Shown here in pieces: positions 36,801 through 48,725 of a stretch of 64,000 bases of DNA. Each line of letters starts with the position of its first letter. The first letter of the stretch is position 1. A program made the translations under genes and the position numbers. The stretch is from Chinchilla lanigera (Eukaryota; Chordata; Mammalia; Rodentia; Chinchillidae), in NCBI RefSeq assembly GCF_000276665.1, contig NW_004955460.1, positions 5,348,334 to 5,412,333 of the forward strand, written 5' to 3'. The notes beneath the pieces are model-generated. The model had not been told where the DNA came from, did no database searches, and worked only from the letters and a program-made list of their open reading frames with translations.

Positions 36801-37569
36801 AAAAAAAATCAGACCTCCAAATTTAAAGACACAGTCCAAAAATGGGCATCTGAGATGACTACACACTTCTCAGATGAAGAAATACAAACAGCAAATAAAT
36901 ATATGAAAAAATGTTCAACATCATTGGTCATTTGGGAGATGCAAATTAAAACAGCACTGAAATTCCATATCACCCCAGAAAGAATGGCTATTGTCAAGAA
37001 ATCAACCAATAACAAATGCTGGAAGGGTTGTCAGGGAAAAAGGAACCCTTCTCCACTTTTGGTGAGAGTGTAGACTAGTACAACCACTGTGGAAATCAGT
37101 GTGGAGACCCCTCAAAAAAACTAGGATTGGAGGTCCCATTTGACTCAGCTATTTCCCTTCTGGGTATCTTCCCAGAAGAATTAAAAAATTATCATCACAG
37201 TGATATATGTACACCCATGTTTATAACAGCATAATTTGTAATAGCTAGATCTTGAAAACAACTCAAATGCCTATCAACTGAGGAATGGATAAAAAAGATG
37301 TGGTCTTTTTATATAATGAAGTAATACTCAGCCAGAAAGAAGAATAAACTAGAGACTTTTGTAGGTAAATGGATATAACTCAAGACCACACTCATAAGTG
37401 AAATAAACCAGACATAAATGTGTAAATATTGTATGGTCTCCCTAGTGTGAGAGCTGAAAGAGTAAATATGATCCAAAATGTGCAATAGATAGTGTAAAAT
37501 CGGAAGAAATTTCAACAGGAAAGAGAAACTGGTTTAGAGGAATGGGAAAAAAGAAGTAAGGGAAAAGCA

Positions 37570-37610
37570 AAAGAAAAAAAAAAAAAATATATATATATAT
37601 ATATATTTAG
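37570..37610. repeat. A-rich and TA microsatellite inside the L1 3' UTR
   Basis: A13 followed by about 11 TA units. Confidence 0.9.
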
Positions 37611-37834
37611 TTAAGATATGGTATGCTGCTAACTTCTCTCAGTTCACTAAAAAGATAGGTTTGTGCTAATATTGTGTGGAAAGTTAAATGCTGATTATCT
37701 CGTACTCTGAGTAACTAACTGAAAGATAACAATGCACAACGTGGCAATGTGTTGACCACTGTTACCCTCCTATCGTACTACTTTGAAATTCTGTTCTTAA
37801 GTTTAGGTGTTTATAATTTAAAAATAAATAAAAA

Positions 37835-38167
37835 TTGCTACAAGTTTTTGCTAGGATTCCTAAACTCAGTATTTATAGTATCTTTCCCTTGGGAATTCTT
37901 TTCCTCTTGCAAATATTAACATCAACCTTAAAACCAAAACACTGGGTGAAACAAAAAACTGTCCAGCTCATAGAAAAACTGACCAGTCTGCTTTCGGTTA
38001 AAGAAATGCCATATGTCATGGAATACCTAGATGGCCCTTATAAATACATAAAGAACAAAGAAGATGATAAAGAAATATTTATGTTAATAAAAAAAGTATT
38101 AAAACTAGTCAAAAAAAGAGGGAAATCCCAAAATGCTCATACCTATGAGCAAGGCCATCAACAATGA
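37835..38167 (+). other. Unassigned open frame between two L1s
   Basis: A 110-codon frame begins at the L1 3' junction; the region from about codon 32 is Lys-rich with VKQKTVQLIEKLTSLLSVKE, then MPYVMEYLDGPYKYIKNKED and ends HTYEQGHQQ. I do not recognise a family. The sequence continues as non-L1 DNA to about 38320, where the minus-strand L1 3' end starts. It may be a fragment of a processed pseudogene or a helical coding exon caught between elements, or chance in A-rich DNA. Confidence 0.25.
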
Positions 38168-38321
38168 ATCCTTGGCCAAAGGCTCGGTTGAGTTAAGCTA
38201 CAATTCGAGGAAGCACAGGTCAGAGAACAAAGGACAGGTCAGTGCACCTGCTACTGGCGATGACAGTCAATGCTGGTTTTGAGATTGTCATGGATTGTGT
38301 TCTGCTCTTACCCACTGTACT

Positions 38322-39445
38322 TTTTAAATTTTAAAGTAAAAAGAACAAAAGCAAAGTAACAAAAAAAGGACAAGAACAAAACAACACAAAAACAAAAATG
38401 ATACAGAATTTCAGAACAAGGTGATAGGAAATCAACAATGGTTATTGTATTACTTATTGTCATCTTCAAAGTAGTTGCTTAAATTACCAGATATAGGTAT
38501 GCAAGATTGATCAAACAATTAAACATTAACTGTTCAATAATCCAACAGAAATTAGCAATACAATTATCTTAGCTATCTTGTGTGTGTGTGTATGTATATA
38601 TATATTTTTCCCCTTTCTTTTTTCTTTCTTTTCTCCTTTCCCTCATCCCAATTGTTCTTTTCTATTGAGCAGTTTCTTTTCCTTTCACAGTATCTGTTGT
38701 ACCTTTCAGATTTTACTTACTCTTTCAGGTTCCTACAGTACGGAAACAATATGGTGTTTACACATGCGGGTCTGTTTTATTCCACTTATGAGTATGGTCT
38801 CTAGTTGCATCTATTTACCTATAAAAGCCTCGAGCTTATCTTTCTTTATAGCGGAGTAATACTCCATTGTATAAAAATACCACATCTTTTTTATACATTC
38901 CTCAGTTGATGGGCATCTGAGTTGTTTCCAAGATTTAGCTATGACAAATTGTGCTGCTATAAAGATGGGTGTGCATATATCACTGTGGTATGATGTTTTT
39001 AATTCTTCTGGGAAAATACCCAGAAGGGGAATAGCTGGGTTAAATGGGACCTCTAATCCCAATTTTATGAGGAACCTCCAGACTGATTTCCAAAGTGGTT
39101 GTACCAGTCTATATTGCCATCAACAGTGGAAAAGGGTTCCTTTTTCTCCACAGCCCTTCCAGCATTTGTTGTTGGTAGATTTCTTGACGATAGTCATCCT
39201 TACTGGGGTGGGATAAAATCTCAGTGTTGTTTTTGTTTTAATTTGCATCTCTCTAATGACCAATGATGTTGAACATTTTTTCACGTATTTATTTGCCAGC
39301 TGCATTTCTTCATCTGAGAAGTCTGTATTCATCTCAGATGCCCATTTTTGGATTGGGTGTTTAAATTTCGGGAGTCTGATATTTTTCAGTTCTTTCCATG
39401 TTCCAGATATAAGTCCTTTGTTTGAGGGACTGTGAATTTTGTTTA
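38322..39445 (-). mobile_element. L1 3' fragment, reverse
   Basis: The minus strand holds the end of ORF2 (39332 to about 38815; peptides such as MEYYSAIKKDK and CTPIFIAAQFVIA) and the 3' UTR down to about 38322. It lacks the 5' part. A GT/TA microsatellite at 38577-38606 lies within the UTR. Confidence 0.88.
38577..38606. repeat. GT-TA microsatellite
   Basis: TGTGTGTGTGTATGTATATATATAT inside the reverse L1 3' UTR. Confidence 0.9.
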
Positions 39446-40580
39446 ATCAAATAACCACTCAAATCTTAGTCATACTAACAGTTAATATTCTATAAATACA
39501 GTTCAGCTTGCTGATCATGTAAAATAAAAAGACTTCCATTAGCTTCACCTGTGCCTTTCCCTCATTATGCTTTCATAAAAGAAAAGGGCAGAGGACAGTA
39601 GGAACTTCTTGGACCAATAATATGTTTTTAAGATCTACTCCTGAATTTTGCTTTTTTTTTTTTAAATACATTTTTCTTCAGTGAAAAAGATTTTTCCAAA
39701 ATAAAACTGCATGCAAAGAAACTTCTGGTCTCATTTTTTCTGAGGCTACAAACACGCTTAACTTCCCACAGGATACAAGATTTTGTCCCATGAGCCAGGG
39801 AACTATGAGCCAAGTGATGGGAAAGGGTACCCAAGTGGCACTCCTAAGCACCTCACAGGCATCTGAGCTAAGCTGGGGTCATTCACCTCTCAGGGTGGGA
39901 GGCTGGGCCTACGGCATCTACTAAGGCACTATGTGGAGAAGAAACTCAGCCCAGGAACTGACCACGCAGGTGGACCCACCATTTGGCTTTCCTGGTTACA
40001 TCCTGGATACCCAAAGCCAAGACAGGAGGCGATGGAGCCCTGGCAGAATTTGGTCCAGCTGTCACTCTACCTACCACTCAGAACAGGACAGCGGAGGGCT
40101 GAGAAGGCTGAGTGTTGCTTTGGCTGGGTCTTCCTCCTTTGAACTCCAACTCTGCTACTACAGTCCAGCTCTAGGCACGTAACTGTTTAACTACAACCTG
40201 TTCCAAGCCCATACCTGTTGCGTGCACAGTTACAACGCTTTGGAAAACCACTACCTTGTATTTAAAACTGCTACTTTGCCTCACTGCAAATGGATTGCAC
40301 TTTTTCTGCCTCTTAACAGCAGCGCTGTGAAATGCACTAAAAGCTTAGTGTCCTGTGAGGATTAACAGTATGATTACTATGCATCTCTGAGGGGAATTTT
40401 CTGTTGTTTCATGAACAGCTTCCAGACTTCTGCCAGCTGTCCTCTCATCCTCACACCCACACAGCCCTTCCCACACTGACACTGTGAGGGCCTCACCCTA
40501 CCCACCCTCAGTTGGTTCACTTCCACTTGATCCCTCCCTCCACTGGATACTCAGCCAGTCCTAGAAGGCCAGAAACTTAC

Positions 40581-40698
40581 TGCTTTCCTCTTCTGCTTCC
40601 TGAGGTAACACCTTGAAATCCAGGAACCAAGTCTCAATCCAGGCAAGGATGAATGAAATGATGGGCAGCACATAGCCAAATGCCCCTTGCGAGAAAAG
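40581..40698 (-). CDS. STARD3NL: STARD3NL exon, fourth membrane helix
   Basis: A 118-base exon coding LFSQGAFGYVLPIISFILAW then IETWFLDFKVLPQEAEEES (residues 146-184) plus one base of the next Arg. It contains the last helix of the MENTAL domain (about 151-171) and the start of the C-terminal cytosolic tail. Acceptor CTTCCAG, donor GTAAGT. Nearly identical to human; Asn at the end is Ser here. Only 104 bases of intron separate it from the preceding exon. Confidence 0.96.
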
Positions 40699-40802
40699 CT
40701 GGAAGACAGACGTGACAGAGGGAAGGTGCTCACTACCAGCTCACACTGGAAACCGAGGCGTCCTCACTGCTGCGGGCGATGGTGCAGGGAAGGGGGGCAT
40801 AC

Positions 40803-40856
40803 CTTTGAGAGGATCACTTTCGCTAGTAGAAAGGCACTGGTCACTGCGGTCGTCAA
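40803..40856 (-). CDS. STARD3NL: STARD3NL exon, third membrane helix
   Basis: A 54-base exon coding LTTAVTSAFLLAKVILSK (residues 128-145), identical to the human segment I recall. Acceptor TGTCTTGCAG, donor GTATGC, both phase 0. It completes the third helix of the MENTAL domain together with WWAIA from the preceding exon. Confidence 0.96.
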
Positions 40857-42521
40857 CTGCAAGACACATAATGCACTTTTACTCAAATTAGATGGTTCAC
40901 ACTGTGAAGAGCCCACCTGTACCAGGGGACCCAATAGAGCTAGAGTAGATGATGCTTCAAGCACCCGTGTCCAGCCTGGCTTCTCCCACTGTTCTGTCTC
41001 TGTCCCTGACTCAGAGTGGGTGTTTGTGATATTCCTTCACCACACTTTGGAGGCTAAAGTGTTAGAACCTATGCTTGATGAATCACGAGGTATAGGATGC
41101 TAAGAGACTACAAGCACACAGGAAGGGTCCACAGAACTGTGAAGACAGGGATGTCCCTGCGGGGTTACAGTCCAAAGAGAATCCTACAGGACTCAAGCCC
41201 TGTCACTTCGTCCTCCACCAGTATTTTAGCTCGGTGAAACCTGAGCAAAGCGAATGCCAATCGCTGCCATGACTGACAGAGTAGAGAGCAGGGTGTGTAA
41301 ATATTAAGTAGACACAGGGAGACACACAGGTAGACACACATGTGCGTGCGTGCGCAGGCACACCACACTGACTATTATTCTTCTCATTTTGATATATCTG
41401 AAGTATCTTAAATTTACATCTGCTGGGGACAGGAGGCTTTCACAGCCTGACACTAATTCACTTTCCAGGCTGACACTAAATGCTCTCAGGTACCAGCTGA
41501 TTGACTCCTAGACTTTCTCTGCAAGTGGCTTTAAAATGAAACCACCACCATACAATGGATTTGCTACATCAGACCTATCCTTCAGACAATTCAGAGGTAG
41601 ACACTAAAGACACATTCTTGTAACTCTTACTGAAAGTGTACATGTCAACCTCTTTTCCAAAACGCTGAAACAAGGCCGGATGGACACCAGTCTACATCTT
41701 GGACACTGGAAGGGAATGTCCGGCACGCAGACTACTGTAGAAAACCCGGAAGATGCGATCTTCAGTCAGTGTGACATGAGCAGAAGGGGACTCAAGAAAG
41801 GGAGTCAAGTCTGCCCAGACTGTCAGGAAGCCCTCAGAATGACAGCTTCCAGATTTGGAGAGGGACCAGCCTCCCGCATGAGCTGGAGCTGTGCAGATGA
41901 TACAGCCCAGGCAGACGCGGCCCTGGTGGACGTGGTCTTCAGAGGGCAGCACAGCTCCCACCCTAGAGGGACTCTGCACTCAGGAGTTCACCATTCCCCC
42001 TCCCGCCCTGCATCTGCTATACAAGAGCTTTAAAAGGGCCCAAATAATTCAGGCAGACTCGCCTGTCTTTCAGTCTCAGTATTTAACGAGGATGAACACA
42101 ATGTGCCCAGGCTCTGTGCTGTATGCAAGAAAAGCGATGATTGAAAATACTGCTGCCCTGAAGGAGCCAGAAGGCAAAAGTTAGAGGAGCACAGGAGTAT
42201 TTCCCCTGAGATCAGGGCAGGGGTGCTGATTATCAAAGTAATACAGACTAAATCATGAAAAAGTCACCACATAGTATCAAGCAAACAAGGAATTTCAGGA
42301 CATCTCTGTGACTGACGTAGGCTCTCAGCTCTTGTCTGTGAAGGAGGTGGAGGCTGAGTGGTTGTTTGGCCCATAACCTCCACAGGGTCTCTCAATTCCT
42401 CATGCGGCTCAGCATCCTGGAGACCAAGCTAGCCAAACCTGAAGTGAGGGATGAAAGGGACCCAGGCCGGCTGAGCAGCCTGGCCACCAGCCCTGCCAAG
42501 ACCACACTCACCCCCACTCAC
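40857..42521 (-). other. STARD3NL intron (1.66 kb)
   Basis: No repeat of note and no gene; open frames at 41680-42033 and its antisense have no recognisable content. Confidence 0.7.
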
Positions 42522-42599
42522 CGCTATTGCCCACCAGTGGCGCAGTCTGCACACAGCATACGCAAGGATCAGCACTTTAAACCGGAAAACTGCCAAGAG
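42522..42599 (-). CDS. STARD3NL: STARD3NL exon, second membrane helix
   Basis: A 78-base, 26-codon exon coding LLAVFRFKVLILAYAVCRLR then HWWAIA (residues 102-127). Acceptor TTCCCCCAG, donor GTGAGT, both phase 0. It carries the second MENTAL helix and the conserved RLRHWW loop. Confidence 0.96.
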
Positions 42600-42942
42600 C
42601 TGGGGGAAGCAATAAGAAAACAAAGACAAGTTATTTAAAATACATACCAAATAAAAGTGACTCAGCTTTCTGAACTTGCCAGACCATCATCATCCCGCTG
42701 ATTTGAGTGGACACAGCCTCCAATGGGCACCCAGACCAGCACAGGTGTCCTGACCCAGATCCTAATGTAAAGCCACTCAAGTTGAGTTTCACGTGCGTTT
42801 TCAGTGATGACAAGTACAGCACCACCATAAAGGAATAGCATTTTCCTTACAAAATCGTAAATATAGGTGAATCTTCCTTTTTATGACTATGACATGTCAG
42901 TGAGTTCTATTTCAGCCACGAGAGAATACGGTGCCTGCATGC

Positions 42943-42972
42943 ACACACCCACACACATATATACACACACCC
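42943..42972. repeat. CA-rich microsatellite
   Basis: Interrupted CACACACA/TATATA run in a STARD3NL region lying between exons (intron to the right of 43287 is separate). Confidence 0.8.
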
Positions 42973-43209
42973 GCAGGGAACAGCTTTTCCCTTGGCCCTC
43001 CCTTACGCCCTGTACATCTTTCCTTTCCTTGGCAATAGCACATAGTCCTGTGTGGACGGGGGCCTGAGTAGGAGCACAAGTCAGAAAAAAAGAAATAAGG
43101 TGAGCATTCAAGCGAACAGCCTGGCACGGAATTTGAGTCCTTTCAGAGGAGCTCTGCCTTTGGGTTTCAGTTTCCTCACATCTGAAGACATAAAATGTAA
43201 AATACTTAC

Positions 43210-43287
43210 GAAGATATCAAAATAAGAAGAGTAGTAGTCATACTGCACCACCTCCTTCTCCAACGTGTTCTCAATGCCTCCGTTCAC
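43210..43287 (-). CDS. STARD3NL: STARD3NL exon, first luminal loop
   Basis: A 78-base exon coding VNGGIENTLEKEVVQYDYYS then SYFDIF (residues 76-101), linking helices 1 and 2 of the MENTAL domain. Acceptor TTCCTAG, donor GTAAGT, phase 0. The human sequence differs only at KEV(M/V)QYD. Confidence 0.96.
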
Positions 43288-43924
43288 CTAGGAAGCAGAG
43301 GGAGAAGTGAAAGGAGGAGACTGATATGAGAAAATAAAACGAGGTTAAGGTTTCCTATGGACTCCCTGCCCACCTCCTCAGGAGCCACAAATGTTCAAAC
43401 CTGGGAGAAAAAGATCTCAATTTTAACAAAAAAAAAGGGCTGAATAGCACGTCTCACTTCCTCAGTTCTTTCACTCATGCATCCAATAGATAAATGCATA
43501 ATGAGAAATGATGCAGTTCATATTTTGGCAAATTAACATGCTACAAAAAATGAGGTAGTTTTCAATATACAAATGTGTGTTTCTGCTCACTCAGGATTTC
43601 ACCTTTTGCAAGGCCAGGGCTCCCTAATCCAAACCAAATACCTATGAGGGCAGTTGTCACAATGTAAGGACAGAAGTGGTTCGCTGTCTTTATTTGCAAT
43701 TGGCATTTGAAAATTTTTCATGCTTATCAATTTAAGTATGTAACTTGGATTAAGAGAATCAGCAACAGACTAAACCTATGATTATGCATGACGAAGTCAT
43801 AGTTAATAATAAAGATCAAACTTGGGAGGGTCAACTTTCTGTTCTCTACAAATTCTATTATCAAAGTGAACGTTAAATCATCAAGTTCAAAACTCTACAA
43901 ATAGCATCACCAGAACCATTTTTT

Positions 43925-44108
43925 CCTTTTTTTTTTTTGTTTTGATACCAGGAATTAAAACCAGGACCCTCCCAATGAGCTACATCCTCAGCCTTTTTCA
44001 TTTTGAGACAGGGTCTCCCTAAGTTGCTACACTACCCAGGCTGGGCTCAAAGTTGGGATCCCCCTGCCTCAGCTTCCCAGAGTACTATGATTAAACTGCA
44101 CCTAGCTT
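43925..44108 (-). mobile_element. Dimeric B1+ID SINE, reverse
   Basis: Plus strand shows poly(T), then a reverse ID part (TTGATACCAGGAATTAAAACC, GAGCTACATCCTCAGCC) followed directly by a reverse B1 part (GAGACAGGGTCTCCCTAAG, CCCAGGCTGGGCTC, TGCCTCAGCTTCCCAGAGTA). B1-dID dimers of this layout are known from squirrel-, dormouse-, beaver- and cavy-type rodents. Confidence 0.8.
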
Positions 44109-44934
44109 AGAACAGTATTTCTTAAGAAATCAATTTAGGAGATACAGGGCAGCCACTGATGCAGCACCAGGCTGGCTCTGTCACCGTGAGGGCCTAGGGT
44201 CAGCCTGGTCACAGGGAATGAGACGTGTAACATTATTTCAAGCTTCTAATTCTAACATAGTCTTAGTGAACAAACACAGAGGCTCTGTGAAAAGAAAAGG
44301 CACAGTGCAATTAATCAACTGAGTAAGAGTGAAAGAAATAAAAAAGGAATAGCTCTGTAATAGCATCTGTCAAATGAGAATAAAGGTTGTCCCACGGTAT
44401 TTGGTTTATTACGACAGTGAAAGTGGCTAATACTACGTCATGCCCTCAATCCCTGAAGGTTTCTATTTCTGATTTCTGTGTCATTAACAGGGACAGGCTA
44501 TAGATTCATGTGCCTCTACATCTTTACAAATGAATAGAACTAAAAAACTGAGAACAGAAAAAGGTCATTCATTATTAAAAGCCAGCCAACCCTCTCCTCT
44601 GTGCTGTGTCTCTCCATACTGAGGCTTCCCATTAGCTAGAACGTTGAAACAATGTTACCCCACATGGTGCCAGCAAGGTGAGCCTGTCACCTCCAGAGCC
44701 TCTCTGCTACACAGAGTGCGGGGGCCAATGCTGCCAGTTCAGATTTGCCTGGAAAGTAAGTTTTCCTCCTGTGGCTGAACACTCAAGACTAACTCTGCAT
44801 TGCCTTTAAGTGGAGATGTTTAGAATATGTATCTGCAACACTAACTTATACTCTAAATTCACCTTTATCTAGCTCAAGGTATCTTAGACTGATTATAGTT
44901 CCACACAAAATCCCTTCCCAATCAAGTTCTTTCT

Positions 44935-45262
44935 GGTACAAGCTGAGTGACCCTCATCCAAACATCTGAAATCTGAAATGCTCCAAAATCCAAACCATGT
45001 GGAGCACAAACACAGCACCACAGGCGGAAGTTCCACAACTGACACATGATGAATCTTGGCCCAAGCGCAAGCCCATTAAAAATACAGTACAAGATTCCTT
45101 TCAGGCTACGTGGATAAAGTATATATGAGTAATTCTGTGTTTAAAATTGGGTCTCATCTCCAAGAGTATTATGTATTCAGGTAAATTTTTTAAAATCCCC
45201 AAATCTGCAACAGTCCTGGTCCCACACACATAGGAAGAGGGATATCCAGCCCACACTGCTCC
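44935..45262. mobile_element. Tigger-like DNA transposon remnant
   Basis: Starts CTGAGTGACCCTCATCCAAACATCTGAAATCTGAAATGCTCC and ends CCCCAAATCTGCAACAGTCCTGGTCC, the shape of an old mammalian non-autonomous pogo/Tigger-class repeat as I recall it. No coding frame. Confidence 0.45.
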
Positions 45263-46555
45263 TCTAGATTCCATTATAATTCGGTACCTGGGAACCACAC
45301 TTTGATGCTGGGGTGGGTGAGGTCTCCTATTTTTCAAGCTTCTGCTGCTCCTCCTCAGTAGGCCTCCTTCCTCTCACCTTTCTTCCAGAGAATCCTTCAG
45401 TAGGTTGTGAGTTAGGGCTCTTATGGCCCTCTGCCCCTAATTTATTAATCCAGCTGCTCACCACTGCCACCAACTTCTCTGGCCATTCACCAAGTATCTG
45501 CTGGGCAACTACTGAGCATCAGGCCTTGTTCTAAGTACAGAAAAGACTCCAGCAAACAAAACAACATCTCTGTCTTCATGAGCGTACATTCGAGCAAGGC
45601 AAGAAAGATGACAAATTGGAAAATAAGTGAGATGTAGAAAACACAAGTGGTACAGTGTGACAGAATAATGGTGACATTTAATCTGACACCAGCACGATAG
45701 GATATCAGAATATACAAAAAGATAAAGGAAATTAATCATTTAGGACAGAGGACACCACTAGTAGAGAGGCTTCAATACAGATAGCCCATTCCCATCTAAG
45801 AGTGGGAGGAGGCAGATGTTGGCATGAGTGAAATGGGCTGCTTATGAGGAAACAGCAGACACCTTTTGCTGGGGAGGGAGCTTCCTGTGGTAATGAGAAG
45901 GTTAAAATTCTATACCATAAATTTTGCAAGATACTACTATTGGAAACTACTGATCTACGCAATCACTGGGCAACATTATTATATAATCCTTCGTACCTCT
46001 AGAAAAACTTAATAAAATATGAATGAACAACATCTTTGCAGAAAAGGTAAAAAAAAATATGCAAAATCTCAAGGAAGTGTAAAAAATTTCCAGAAGCACT
46101 TCATTGTTTTGTGTTTCTGAAAGGTCCTAGGGAATAATTATTTTTGCCTTTTGGATCAAAAAAATCTTTCTCAATGACTTCACCAATTACTCAGCCCAAA
46201 GGCCACCTAAAGACAGTATGTAAACAGATAAACCTGGGTGTATTCCAATAAAACTTTACTAAGACAAACCTGCTGAATTTGTCTCTCAGTCTAGTCTTTC
46301 AATTCTTCTTACTGAACAAAAACAACAGGAACTCAAATTTCAATATCCAAGACAAAGTGAGCTTTACATTTACCAGGTTTGCTTTCAACAGGGACATTAA
46401 AGACCAACAAAGGTCTAAATCAGCTGGAGAAGGGCAATGTTGTTTCATTTGGAAAAAGATGTTATTCACTGAATGAGACAGATACAAGAAAAATTTTTTA
46501 AATTGTTTTTTGTGTCTGGAAACATTTTTTACAAAGTCATAAAAAATCAACTTAC

Positions 46556-46780
46556 ATTTAACTCTATTATCCATAGTAATGTTACAAATAATAGGTCAAA
46601 GGTGACAAACAAACAGAAAGTCCTCCTGACGTCGGATATGCCTTTCTTCTCCCTTCCTTCATAGGACTCGATCCTGGCCATGAGCTGCGTGGGGTTGATG
46701 GAATGGACATCGCGCAGGGAAGCGCGGGAGCTCTGGCTCCCTGTGAGAGCGCTCTCCATGTCTTCTGGAAGCGGGAGCAT
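46556..46780 (-). CDS. STARD3NL: STARD3NL first coding exon (MENTHO)
   Basis: STARD3NL is a late-endosome membrane protein made of a cholesterol-binding MENTAL domain without a START domain; it makes contacts with the ER. This exon codes residues 1-75: MLPLPEDMESALTGSQSSRA, then SLRDVHSINPTQLMARIESY, EGREKKGISDVRRTFCLFVT and FDLLFVTLLWIIELN. The ATG at 46780-46778 aligns with the human start (MNHLPEDMENALTGSQSS), which decides the start. The first helix spans about 54-73. Donor GTAAGT follows 46556. Joined with the six exons to the left, all in phase, the protein is 235 residues. The gene runs towards TRGC. Confidence 0.97.
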
Positions 46781-46835
46781 CCCAGAGGAGGGTTACAGGA
46801 GCCTCTTCCAATCCCACCATCCCTAGAGAGGAGAC
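46781..46835 (-). other. STARD3NL: 5' UTR part of STARD3NL exon 2
   Basis: Minus-strand leader between the acceptor TTTCCCACAG (ending 46836) and the ATG. The noncoding exon 1 with its promoter must lie further right; no CpG-rich island is present up to 64000. Confidence 0.75.
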
Positions 46836-48404
46836 CTGTGGGAAACAAAAGAGAAATAGCAGGTCATGTCTAGTTCACCTGCCACAACCACACTGCCCTC
46901 ACCACTGTGAGACTATGTGCAGGTGCACAGTAGTGTTGTCACCATTCGTGTCTTGATGAAGACAAGGAGAAAGTGAAATAAGAAACAACAGTTGTTCTCA
47001 ATTTATACTACAGAGTAGTGTTTCAGAATAGAACAGCAATAAAAAGAAAGGAAATGTAAGGTAGGGAAGGGTGAAGACAAGGTATTAAGCACAACTGAAA
47101 GGCATTCCTGATAATCTGGGACAAGCTTTCTGGGAAAACTCCCATGCTCATGGACTAGGAAACATACTGAACACGTTCTCAGAACACATAAACAGAATGT
47201 GTAAACTAGCTATAATAACTTGTTTCCTAATGAGGGGCCATTTTCCACCCAAATACTTAATAAGCTGAATTTAGCATCTCCCCATAGACTCTTAATAAAT
47301 AACCACGTTTCTGAGCCTCTTCTTGGAAGTATTCACATCCCAAAAAGTCCACCCAACTGTGTAACCACCCAACTGGTAATTACAGAAGTTACAGTCTCAT
47401 GTGAGATGCAGGTTCCTCCAAGGCCAGGAAGTGCTTCTATCCTAAGAAAAAAGACCAGTAATCTTAAATGATCTGATTTTCTCAAAGATGGGGCAAGATC
47501 ACCAATAGAAATATAGTGGACAGCATAATTATCTGCCAGATATTCCAGTTTCTCTTCCTAAAGTAGGGAACTCATGTGCTTTTCTGCAGCTATGAATGCA
47601 GGCACAAGTTTCTATGTTACCATTGTCCAGAAGTCTTTAAAGGCAGAGCATGGTTCAACATGCTCACCTTTCATACCGCCACGTGAGTGGGAATGGTCAG
47701 ACAGACAAGAGTATTTTCAAGGTGGTTAAAACAGAATTCAGAAGGAGACTGCTGAAGTGAAAGAAAATGGTCTCACTTGGTCTTCCCGTCTAGAACTTTG
47801 TCCATCTCTACCCTTGACTGATTTCTCTCCCTTTCCACAGTTAGGAACAAAGTCTTTCCAATACTTTTATTATTATGGTGGTGACATAATATATTTTTAA
47901 AAGCAATCATTATATGAACTAAGGTATTTTAAAATATTCATACTTCTTGGTCTAGTAACTCTACTTCTGGAAATTTAAAGGAAGTTAGCTAATCTATAGA
48001 CACGCAAAGCAAGAACTGACTATAGCATCAGAGGTCAGGTTGGAGGAAGTGGGAGGGAAAAGGAACTGGAAACCACAAGTAGGGTTGAGTTCAGGAGACT
48101 TGGGAAAGTTCTCTCCCTTGACCTGAGCAGCGGTAACATGCCTTGTTAGCTTAATGATAATTTACTGATGTAGGTAGTTGCTAGTTTTATAGGATGTTGA
48201 CTGCTAAAAATGCAAAATGCTTCCCATTTCTTGAACTGTGAATTTGTTGAGGCTTCTGTACAGTTTATTGGATTTACGATTTTAGACTTTTAAATAGGTA
48301 CTATTAGATTAATAGACTGACTTAAGAATTGTCTGCACTGCTTTTTCTTAATAAAGAAAGTATCACTGCAGAAATGTCTACATTCATCCAGGTTCCATTC
48401 TAGA

Positions 48405-48505
48405 GACATCTCACCTGTTTTAATTCTGCAATACTGAGGCTTGAAGCCAGGCTCTTAAACATTCTAGCAAGCACTCTACCACTGACCTACACCCTCATTC
48501 TTTTT
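48405..48505 (-). mobile_element. ID-type SINE, reverse
   Basis: Reverse core: CTGAGGCTTGAAGCCAGG, AGCAAGCACTCTACCACTGA and CCTACACC. Confidence 0.7.
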
Positions 48506-48725
48506 TATTTAAAATTCTTCACACTTCTGTACAAATACAAACATCAAGTGTGTGTTACAAAAAGACTTTTTCATACGCTATCTATAATAGTTTCAATTGG
48601 AAAACAACCCAGATATCTAATAGGGGAATAATTAGATAAATTATGGTACAGCCACAGTAGACTGACTAAAATGAATGCTTAAGAAGAAATCCTAATGGCT
48701 TAGGAAAATACTTGGATTATAACTA
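48505..48725 (+). mobile_element. Old L1 3' fragment
   Basis: Contains ATTGGAAAACAACCCAGATA and AAATTATGGTACAGCCACAG, blocks of the ORF2 end of mammalian L1. Confidence 0.65.

Larger units (their letters stand above)
31646..37838 (+). mobile_element. Near full-length LINE-1, inactive
   Basis: Starts near GTCGGCGGTGGCAAGATGGCG (5' UTR), has an ORF1 region to about 33690, ORF2 from about 33709 to 37070, and a 3' UTR ending in AATAAATAAAAA at 37838. ORF1 C-terminal part reads LMYPAKLSFKTDGEIIYFHD. ORF2 begins MKRINQHISVVTINVNGLNS (endonuclease) and is broken by stops (for example after 33864). The reverse transcriptase part (35550-35897) has FAND where the catalytic motif should be FADD, and [10 protein letters not shown] for TRQGCPLSPL. 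It cannot be autonomous. Full length and close similarity to the element at 59-64 kb suggest a family active late in this lineage. Confidence 0.9.
31448..40580 (-). other. STARD3NL intron filled with L1 sequence
   Basis: 9.1 kb intron, of which about 7.3 kb is two L1 elements in opposite orientation. Between them (37838-38320) lies a non-L1 piece with a 110-codon open frame. Confidence 0.75.
43288..46555 (-). other. STARD3NL intron (3.3 kb)
   Basis: Contains a reverse B1+ID dimeric SINE (43925-44108) and a Tigger-like DNA-transposon remnant (44935-45260). No coding sequence seen. Confidence 0.7.

Noticed and set aside
41680..42184. Open frames of 95-117 codons in a STARD3NL intron
   Set aside because: Both strands are open over the same bases and neither looks like a protein; the true exons on each side splice over this region.
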